NCBI GenBank assembly: GCA_002474345.1
Contig: DKQD01000207.1
Span: 1-12,875, forward strand
Length of the DNA: 12,875 bases
Reading direction: 5' to 3'
Origin: Bacteriovoracaceae bacterium UBA7317
GTDB lineage: Bacteria > Bdellovibrionota > Bacteriovoracia > Bacteriovoracales > Bacteriovoracaceae
Position numbers and translations under genes: made by a program. Shown in pieces: positions 6,868 through 12,137 of the stretch (position 1 is its first letter; each line of letters begins with the position of its first letter). The notes below the pieces were generated by a model. It had not been told where the DNA came from. It made no database searches and saw only the letters and a list, made by a program, of their open reading frames with translations.

Positions 6868-8561
6868 ACTGTTATAGCGCCCTCCGAAGCTGTTGATACA
6901 TTTCGCCTATATTTTTTCAGAACACCACTTATAACTTTTTTCTCCGCTGGAACACACCATGCTTTTTTTCTTTCTTCTAAAACGCTTGTTTCCACCTTTA
7001 AGTTCATCACTCCCTTTAAAACATCTATGACAATCACATCGTCATCTTCAACAAGAGCTAAAGGACCTCCGTTGAAAGCTTCTGGAGTTATGTGACCCAC
7101 GACAAAGCCATGACTTCCTCCCGAAAATCTTCCATCTGTTATAAGGGCAACGTCTTTACCAAGACCCCGTCCCATGATCGCCGAGGTTGGTGAAAGCATT
7201 TCTCTCATACCAGGCCCACCTTTTGGCCCTTCATACCTGATAACAACAACATGTCCTTTTTTAATTTTTCCAGAAATAATTGCTTTGAAGGCCATTTCTT
7301 CAGAATTAAAACACCTTGCTTTACCTTCAAAAAAGACTCCCTCTTTCCCAGAAATTTTTGCCACAGCTCCTTCGGTTGCCAAATTACCGTATAAAACAAC
7401 AAGGTGGCCTTCTTTTTTTAATGGCTTTTCTACAGGATGAATTAATGTAGAGTCTAACTTTAAATCTGGAACCTCCTTTAAGTTTTCCGCCAAAGTTTTT
7501 CCGGTAACCGTCATACAATCCCCATGAAGAAGGCCTTTATTTAGCAACATTTTCATAAAAGGCGGGAGACCTCCTCTATAAATAAAATCAGCAAAGCTAT
7601 AACGACCACTTGGCTTTAGATCAGCAATGACAGGTATTTTATGGGATAACCTTTTAAAATCATCAAGAGTTAGTGGTATTTCTGCTTCTTTGGCCAAGGC
7701 TAATAGGTGTAAAACAGCATTGGTTGAACCTCCCAAAGTCATAACAATCGTAATGGCATTTTCAAAGGATTTAAAAGTGATTATATCTTTTGGGCAAAGT
7801 TTTTTTTCAATGAGGTTCATGACGGCTTGACCGGCCCTATCACAATCATCAAATTTTTCTCTAGACTCTGCTAAATTCGATGAGCTCTCTGGGAGTGTCA
7901 TTCCCAAAGCCGTTGCAGCAGAGGCCATAGTATTGGCCGTATACATTCCACCACAACTACCAAATCCAGGTATGGCCTTACTTTCGATCAACTCAAGTTC
8001 TTTTTGATCAATTTCATTTTTTGCAAATTTTCCAACCGCTTCAAAAACGGAGACAATATCAATCTGTTTATTTCCAGGAAGAACTCCAGGTAAAATGGAT
8101 CCCCCATAAACAAAAAGAGAAGGCCTATTTAAGCGGATCATACTCATTAAACAAGCAGGAATATTTTTATCACAACCTCCAAAAGTCACAAGCCCATCGA
8201 AACCCTGAGCTTCTGTGACTGTCTCAATAGAATCAGCAATTACCTCTCTCGAAACCAATGAATAATTCATCCCTGAAGTTCCCATAGAAATTCCATCGGA
8301 TACAGTTATCGTGTTGAAATGAATTCCTTTGCCCTGATGTTTTTCAACACCATCAACAACTTTTTTTGCTAAATCGTGAATATGAGCATTACAAGGGGTT
8401 ACCCGACTCCATGTTGAAGCAATCCCCACCTGAGGTTTATTAAAGTCCTCTTTTTTAAAACCTAATGGGTAAAGCATCGATCTGCTCGGGGCCCTTTCGA
8501 ATCCATCATAAATTTTTTTGGAATATTTTCTTTTATCATCATTTATTATTTTTTTTTTCAA
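6864..8561 (-). CDS. ilvD: Dihydroxy-acid dehydratase
   Basis: Iron-sulfur enzyme dehydrating 2,3-dihydroxy-isovalerate and -methylvalerate to the 2-oxo acids of valine and isoleucine synthesis. It has 565 residues. The three cluster cysteines of the IlvD/Edd family are visible: TPCNAH (C57), GGCDKNIPAC (C130, followed by the family lysine) and GSCGGMYTANTMA (C203). Later motifs include YEGPKGGPGMREML (443-456) and TDGRFSGGSHGFVVGH (475-490). The start is TTG at 8561: AAGGG lies 7 nt upstream (8569-8573), there is an in-frame stop just upstream, and the next Met (residue 30) is inside the conserved PSRSMLYPLGF block. Codons 2-5 form a run of ten A. Divergent from the ilv operon and overlapping the LysR stop by 4 nt. 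Confidence 0.95.
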   Translation of the reverse strand: MKKKIINDDKRKYSKKIYDGFERAPSRSMLYPLGFKKEDFNKPQVGIASTWSRVTPCNAHIHDLAKKVVDGVEKHQGKGIHFNTITVSDGISMGTSGMNYSLVSREVIADSIETVTEAQGFDGLVTFGGCDKNIPACLMSMIRLNRPSLFVYGGSILPGVLPGNKQIDIVSVFEAVGKFAKNEIDQKELELIESKAIPGFGSCGGMYTANTMASAATALGMTLPESSSNLAESREKFDDCDRAGQAVMNLIEKKLCPKDIITFKSFENAITIVMTLGGSTNAVLHLLALAKEAEIPLTLDDFKRLSHKIPVIADLKPSGRYSFADFIYRGGLPPFMKMLLNKGLLHGDCMTVTGKTLAENLKEVPDLKLDSTLIHPVEKPLKKEGHLVVLYGNLATEGAVAKISGKEGVFFEGKARCFNSEEMAFKAIISGKIKKGHVVVIRYEGPKGGPGMREMLSPTSAIMGRGLGKDVALITDGRFSGGSHGFVVGHITPEAFNGGPLALVEDDDVIVIDVLKGVMNLKVETSVLEERKKAWCVPAEKKVISGVLKKYRRNVSTASEGAITV

Positions 8562-8568
8562 CTTTTTT

Positions 8569-8573
8569 CCCTT
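8569..8573 (-). promoter_or_regulatory. Shine-Dalgarno of ilvD supporting a TTG start
   Basis: Minus strand AAGGG followed by seven bases and TTG. There is no other in-frame start before residue 30, so this site decides the start. Confidence 0.6.
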
Positions 8574-8600
8574 GAAGATTTTTTAATTTAGAGTTAGAAA
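8572..8600 (+). promoter_or_regulatory. Candidate promoter for the ilv leader and operon
   Basis: TTGAAG (8572-8577), 17-bp spacer, TAGAAA (8595-8600), four of six matches each. An alternative is TTTAAG (8605-8610) with TATTTA (8628-8633), which shares bases with the ilvD -10. Both are weak; one of them should lie upstream of the leader ORF at 8672. Confidence 0.3.
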
Positions 8601-8629
8601 TATTTTTAAGGAATCGTTTTTAGAAATTA

Positions 8630-8658
8630 TTTATGTCGAAAAAAAGAAAACGTGTCAA
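8630..8658 (-). promoter_or_regulatory. Promoter of ilvD
   Basis: Minus strand has a perfect TTGACA (8658-8653), a 17-bp spacer and CATAAA (8635-8630, four of six matches to TATAAT). Predicted transcription starts near 8623, giving a leader of about 60 nt. This is the best sigma-70-like promoter seen in the window. It overlaps the region needed for the opposite leader transcript. Confidence 0.6.
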
Positions 8659-8671
8659 CAAAGAGGGAAAA

Positions 8672-8803
8672 ATGAAAATGTCCGCTTACCGCAGCCAATA
8701 CTTCCATCAATACTGTCCCCAGTATTCTCAATCGTCTTTTGCCCTTAATAAGTCTTTTATTTCAGTTATTGCTCTCCCACTCCTTCTACTCTCAATTATT
8801 TAG
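8672..8803 (+). CDS. ilvL: ilv leader peptide (attenuator peptide), 43 residues
   Basis: Small ORF with a good ribosome-binding site (GAGGG, 5 nt before ATG). The C-terminal end reads ISVIALPLLLLSII then TAG: ten of the last fourteen codons are Ile, Val or Leu (ATT, GTT, ATT, CTC, CTC, CTT, CTA, CTC, ATT, ATT). It lies upstream of the acetolactate synthase operon in the same direction. That is the hallmark of branched-chain leader peptides such as E. coli IlvL, where ribosome stalling at scarce charged tRNA favours an antiterminator. The N-terminal half is unusual, rich in Gln and Tyr with a four-residue period (SQYF, HQYC, PQYS). No homologue is recognised; the call rests on codon content and position. 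A small hydrophobic membrane peptide is the alternative. Confidence 0.75.
   Translation: MKMSAYRSQYFHQYCPQYSQSSFALNKSFISVIALPLLLLSII
8709..8726 (+). other. Perfect 7-bp hairpin inside the leader ORF
   Basis: AATACTG, loop TCCC, CAGTATT. It lies before the branched-chain codon run and could act as an early pause hairpin that synchronises RNA polymerase with the ribosome, as segment 1:2 hairpins do in enterobacterial attenuators. The role is inferred. Confidence 0.45.
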
Positions 8804-8872
8804 TTCCAGACCAAAGATTGATTTCCCTTTTCTTTTTTAAAGATCATGGGGAATTACTTTTTAGGCTGGAAC
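8803..8872 (+). promoter_or_regulatory. Long-range RNA stem starting at the leader stop codon (attenuator segment)
   Basis: GTTCCAG (8803-8809) is perfectly complementary to CTGGAAC (8866-8872). After a bulged A, CC (8811-8812) pairs with GG (8864-8865); outside, TTT (8799-8801) faces AAA (8874-8876) across one mismatch. Within the loop, TTCCC (8823-8827) can pair with GGGAA (8849-8853) and TCTTT with AAAGA (8831-8843). A ribosome stalled on the Ile/Leu codons would cover the 5' arm. Pairings were found by eye; energies were not computed. Confidence 0.5.
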
Positions 8873-8953
8873 GAAAAATATCAGTTTAATTTATATACTT
8901 TTTTTAATTTTAGGTTTTTTAAAGGAACTTTCCTATACCTATTCTTATTGTAA
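8846..8953 (+). CDS. Possible second leader ORF, 35 residues
   Basis: ATG at 8846 opens a 35-codon frame rich in Phe, Tyr and Leu, ending FLYLFLL then TAA. The last six codons include four Leu codons (CTA, CTA, TTA, TTG). These sit on the 5' arm of the hairpin at 8944-8976. The ribosome-binding site (AAAGA) is weak, and aromatic/Leu-rich reading is also what random AT-rich DNA gives, so support is limited. Confidence 0.25.
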   Translation: MGNYFLGWNEKYQFNLYTFFNFRFFKGTFLYLFLL

Positions 8954-8998
8954 TGGTTAAAAGCACCATCAATAAGCCGGTCTCTCTTTTCCTTTTTC
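8944..8998 (+). terminator. Attenuator terminator candidate upstream of ilvG/ilvB
   Basis: CTTATTG (8944-8950) pairs with CAATAAG (8970-8976), and after a 2-nt bulge (TA) ATGGT (8953-8957) pairs with ACCAT (8965-8969) around a 7-nt loop: 12 base pairs. CCGG and then an 18-nt pyrimidine run (8981-8998, including TTTT and TTTTT) follow. The U run is interrupted by C and starts 4 nt after the stem, so termination may be partial, as suits an attenuator. Confidence 0.5.
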
Positions 8999-9036
8999 AA
9001 ACCTAAATATTTTTTTATTTAAATACAATTTTTCTT

Positions 9037-9041
9037 GGAGG
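9037..9041 (+). promoter_or_regulatory. Strong Shine-Dalgarno of the acetolactate synthase gene
   Basis: GGAGG six bases before ATG 9048. It lies in the loop/edge of a small AU stem, TTTTTC (9029-9034) with GAAAAA (9041-9046), which is probably too weak to block it. Confidence 0.75.
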
Positions 9042-9047
9042 AAAAAG

Positions 9048-10814
9048 ATGGTTAGGTTCAAGAGGATTTCTGGTTCCCAGATATTCTTCGAATGTTTAAA
9101 AAATGAAAAAGTAAAGACTATCTTTGGTTATCCTGGTGGGGCAGTCCTCCCTTTTTACGATACGCTTTATGACATTGAAGACATTGAGCATGTCCTTGTT
9201 CGTCATGAACAAGGTGCCGTTCATATGGCAGAAGGTTATGCAAAAGCAACTGGAAAAACGGGCGTAGTTTTAGTCACCTCTGGTCCAGGTGCTACGAATA
9301 CGGTTACCGGAATCACGGATGCCTTTATGGATTCCATTCCGATTGTCATTTTTACTGGACAGGTTCCTCGCTCTTTCCTCGGACTAGATTCTTTCCAAGA
9401 AGCTGATGTCATTGGAGTCACAAGACCAATAACAAAGTGGAACAAATTAGTAAGGTCACCCCAGGAACTTCTAGAAGCAATCCCTAAGGCATTTAAAATC
9501 GCCAATGATGGTAGACCAGGACCAGTCCTTATCGATATTCCAAAAGATGTGGCCTTGGAGGAGTTTAACTTTGAAGGCTTTTCCAAGAAGGAAAGTACTT
9601 ATAAATCTGAACCAAAAGATTTACCTAATAAGATCCAAGTGTATTCTAAAATTGTAAATGCCTTTAAAAATTCTCAAAGACCCCTCTTATATTTCGGTGG
9701 TGGAGTTATCCAAAGCGAGGCCAGTAAAGAACTTAAGGAATTTGTTGAATTAACAAATATTCCCTTTACATCCACCCTTCAAGGCCTAGGTGGACTTCCT
9801 GGAGATCACCCGAACTCTTTAGGGATGCTTGGAATGCACGGAACTTACGCTTCCAATATGGCAGTTGATCATTGCGACCTTCTTCTTGTTTTAGGAGCGA
9901 GGTTTGATGATCGGGTAACAGGAAAAACGTCCCTATTTTCCAAAAATTCCTATAAAGTTCATTTTGATATTGATCCATCAAATATGGATAAAACAATTCA
10001 GTGTGATTTCCGTGTTGAAGGAGATATTAAATATAACCTTAAATCTCTTTTACCACATCTGAGAAGGGAAAAAGATTTAAAAAAGACCGTTGAAAAACAA
10101 AATCCATGGTGGAAACAAATATCCCACTGGAAAAAAGAATGCCCTCTCTTAGTTAATAAAAAAGAGTTAGGCGCAACCTTAATTCTTTCTAAGTTAAATC
10201 AAATATTAAAAAAAAATAAAACCAAATTTAGCGTTGTTACAGATGTTGGACAAAACCAAATGTGGGCAAGTCAATACCTTCACTTTCAAAGGCCAAAAAC
10301 ACATATTACATCCGGTGGCCTTGGAACAATGGGATTTAGTGTTCCTGCTGCCATTGGTGCCGCTTTTGGAAAAACGGAAGAAAACTTAAAAAAATGTGAA
10401 AAAGAAGAAGAATTGGTTATTTCTATTTCTGGTGATGGTGGTTTTCAAATGAATATGCAAGAATTAATCACTGCTGCGACCTATAAAATTTCTGTTAAGT
10501 TTATTGTCCTAAACAATAGTTATCTTGGAATGGTAAGACAATGGCAGGAACTTTTTCATAAAGAGCGTTTTTCCTTTACCTCTTTAGAGGGCGCAAACCC
10601 TGACTTTTGCCTTCTAGCAGAATCAATGGGTATTCATTCGAAACGACTTGACAATTTAGACGACGTTGAAAATGCAATTCAGTGGCTTCTAAGTCCAGGA
10701 ATCAAGCTTTTAGAGTGTGTTATTCCCCAAGAAGAAATGGTTTTTCCTATTATACCAAGTAACTCTTCCATAAAAGATATAATTACCGAGCGTTTTTCAA
10801 AGGAGGAAAAATGA
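9048..10814 (+). CDS. ilvB: Acetolactate synthase, catalytic (large) subunit
   Basis: Thiamin-diphosphate enzyme joining pyruvate to pyruvate (valine/leucine branch) or to 2-oxobutyrate (isoleucine branch). It has 588 residues. Catalytic glutamate E54 lies in RHEQGAVHMAEGYA; TSGPGATNTVTGI spans 78-90; TGQVPRSFLG (103-112) carries the Pro found at this position in plant-type enzymes; FDDRVTG spans 286-292; GLGTMGFSVPAAIGA spans 424-438. The ThDP motif is GDGGF (462-466) to LNN (488-490), followed by MVRQWQELF with a conserved Trp at 499. First structural gene of the operon. Its stop overlaps the next start in ATGA (4 nt), so the subunits are probably made in step. By its partner it resembles enterobacterial IlvG of isozyme II, but the sequence alone does not separate IlvB, IlvG and IlvI. 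Confidence 0.95.
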   Translation: MVRFKRISGSQIFFECLKNEKVKTIFGYPGGAVLPFYDTLYDIEDIEHVLVRHEQGAVHMAEGYAKATGKTGVVLVTSGPGATNTVTGITDAFMDSIPIVIFTGQVPRSFLGLDSFQEADVIGVTRPITKWNKLVRSPQELLEAIPKAFKIANDGRPGPVLIDIPKDVALEEFNFEGFSKKESTYKSEPKDLPNKIQVYSKIVNAFKNSQRPLLYFGGGVIQSEASKELKEFVELTNIPFTSTLQGLGGLPGDHPNSLGMLGMHGTYASNMAVDHCDLLLVLGARFDDRVTGKTSLFSKNSYKVHFDIDPSNMDKTIQCDFRVEGDIKYNLKSLLPHLRREKDLKKTVEKQNPWWKQISHWKKECPLLVNKKELGATLILSKLNQILKKNKTKFSVVTDVGQNQMWASQYLHFQRPKTHITSGGLGTMGFSVPAAIGAAFGKTEENLKKCEKEEELVISISGDGGFQMNMQELITAATYKISVKFIVLNNSYLGMVRQWQELFHKERFSFTSLEGANPDFCLLAESMGIHSKRLDNLDDVENAIQWLLSPGIKLLECVIPQEEMVFPIIPSNSSIKDIITERFSKEEK

Positions 10815-11137
10815 ACCCAAATTTTGAAATCAAAATTATTTTTGGAAACAGTTTTGATTCTCTCAATAAAATACTCAATACCTTCTGCGGAAAAGGCTTT
10901 ACTTTAGAGACTCTAACAACTCATGTCCAATACCAAAGGAATCGTAATGAGCTAAAAATGAAAATTAAAGGGCCACAAAAACTTTTAATTATTTTATTGA
11001 AAAAAATGGCCACCTTTCCCGATGTTTTTAAAGTTTCATGGAATGAGACTTCAAGCTACCTATTTAACGAAGGACTACAAAGAGCAACACCAATAAATAA
11101 TAAAAAAAAAGGAGAACTAAATGAAACTTTATTATGA
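10811..11137 (+). CDS. ilvM: Acetolactate synthase small subunit, IlvM-like ACT domain protein
   Basis: At 108 residues it is only large enough for a single ACT domain, unlike IlvH/IlvN-type subunits with a second domain. Residues 5-75 follow the ACT pattern: FEIKIIFGNSFDSLNKILNTFCGKGFTLETL, then ELKMKIKGPQKLLIILLKKM and FPDVFKVSW. It resembles E. coli IlvM in size and in GFxxxxL spacing. The residues that in IlvH form the valine site (YNIESL) are here FTLETL, so valine inhibition may be weak or absent; this is inference. AGGAGG lies 4 nt before the ATG. The last 20 or so residues (TPINNKKKGELNETLL) form a tail that overlaps ilvC by 17 nt and whose DNA carries the ilvC ribosome-binding site. 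Confidence 0.8.
   Translation: MNPNFEIKIIFGNSFDSLNKILNTFCGKGFTLETLTTHVQYQRNRNELKMKIKGPQKLLIILLKKMATFPDVFKVSWNETSSYLFNEGLQRATPINNKKKGELNETLL
11102..11114 (+). promoter_or_regulatory. A9 run joined to the ilvC Shine-Dalgarno
   Basis: Nine A followed by GGAG, six bases before the ilvC ATG at 11121. It lies in the ilvM coding sequence (three AAA codons), so translation of ilvM passes over the ilvC start signal. Confidence 0.7.
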
Positions 11138-12137
11138 GAAAGACCAAAAAGAAGACTCCCTTTACAACAAAAAGATCGCTGTTTTCGGTTTTGGAAACCA
11201 AGGGAAGGCCCACGCTTTAAACTTAAAGGACTCTGGTAAAAATGTTCGAGTTGCCTTGAGGAAAGAATCAAAAAGTTGGAACTTGGCAAAAAGTCAGGGA
11301 CTTCAGGTAATGGGTTTTGAAGAAGCTGCCAAATGGGCAAACTTTATAATGATCCTTCTTCCTGATCAAGTTCAAGGGGCCGTCTACCAAAAAGCAATAC
11401 GTCCCTTTCTTGAAAAAGGAGATACACTCTGTTTTGCCCACGGTCTTAATATCCACTTTAAAGAAATTGAGGCGCCTTCTTTTGTCAATGTTATTATGGT
11501 TGCGCCCAAATCTCCTGGAAAACTTGTTAGGTCTACTTTCTTAGAAGGACAAGGTGTTCCTTGTCTTGGTGCTGTTTATCAAAATTATGAAGGGTCATGG
11601 AATCAGGTTCTCAGCTACGCAGATGCTCTTGGTGGTTTAAGAGCGGGTCTTTTTCAAACAACATTCAAAGATGAAACTGAAACGGATCTTTTTGGTGAGC
11701 AGAGCGTTCTCTGTGGTGGTGTCAGTGAACTCGTTAAATGCGGCTTTGAAACTTTGGTCGAAAGTGGTTATCCCAAAGAGCTGGCCTACTTTGAATGTCT
11801 GCATGAATTAAAACTTATTGTTGACCTTTTTTATGAAGGTGGCCTTACAAAAATGAATGAAGCGGTCTCTGAAACTGCTGAATATGGTGGATATACAAGA
11901 GGAAATAAAGTCATCAACAAAGCAGAAACAAAAGAAAATATGAAATCAGTTTTAAGGGAAATTCAATCTGGTCATTTTACTGAAGAATATTTTAAGGATG
12001 CTAGAAATGGCCAAAAAGAACTTTTTAAAAGGAGGGATGAAGAAAAGTCCCATCTTATCGAAGGTGTTGGATTCGCCCTCCGCTCTAATATGAGTTGGAT
12101 GAAAAGAAAGGAAAATAAAAATGAATGTAGAGTCTAA
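11121..12137 (+). CDS. ilvC: Ketol-acid reductoisomerase, class I
   Basis: Mg2+ and NAD(P)H-dependent isomeroreductase turning acetolactate or acetohydroxybutyrate into the dihydroxy acids used by IlvD. It has 338 residues, the short class I size. The Rossmann motif is FGFGNQGKAHALNL (22-35). LRKESKSW (46-53) is the cofactor loop, with Arg and Ser favouring NADPH. Catalytic residues are visible at the family positions: H107 (HGLNIHF), D189 and E193 (TETDLFGEQ), E225 and E229 (FECLHE), S250. Differences from the usual sequence are PKSPGKLVR for PKGPGHxVR, GNQGK for GSQGH, and SETAEYGGYTRGNK for SNTAEYGxxxxGPR. The start follows the typical YYEKD N-terminus and has AAGGAG upstream. It overlaps ilvM and ilvE by 17 nt each. 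Confidence 0.95.
   Translation: MKLYYEKDQKEDSLYNKKIAVFGFGNQGKAHALNLKDSGKNVRVALRKESKSWNLAKSQGLQVMGFEEAAKWANFIMILLPDQVQGAVYQKAIRPFLEKGDTLCFAHGLNIHFKEIEAPSFVNVIMVAPKSPGKLVRSTFLEGQGVPCLGAVYQNYEGSWNQVLSYADALGGLRAGLFQTTFKDETETDLFGEQSVLCGGVSELVKCGFETLVESGYPKELAYFECLHELKLIVDLFYEGGLTKMNEAVSETAEYGGYTRGNKVINKAETKENMKSVLREIQSGHFTEEYFKDARNGQKELFKRRDEEKSHLIEGVGFALRSNMSWMKRKENKNECRV

Noticed and set aside
9236..9586. 116-codon antisense ORF inside ilvB
   Set aside because: Composition is that of a mirror frame of a conserved coding region; no ribosome-binding site or recognisable motif.
11102..11120. Programmed frameshift on A9 fusing ilvM to ilvC
   Set aside because: The ilvC frame has TAA directly before its ATG, so a shift into that frame stops at once and gives no fusion.
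11056..11340. 94-codon antisense ORF across the ilvM/ilvC junction
   Set aside because: Antisense to two firmly identified genes and without a start signal or motif.
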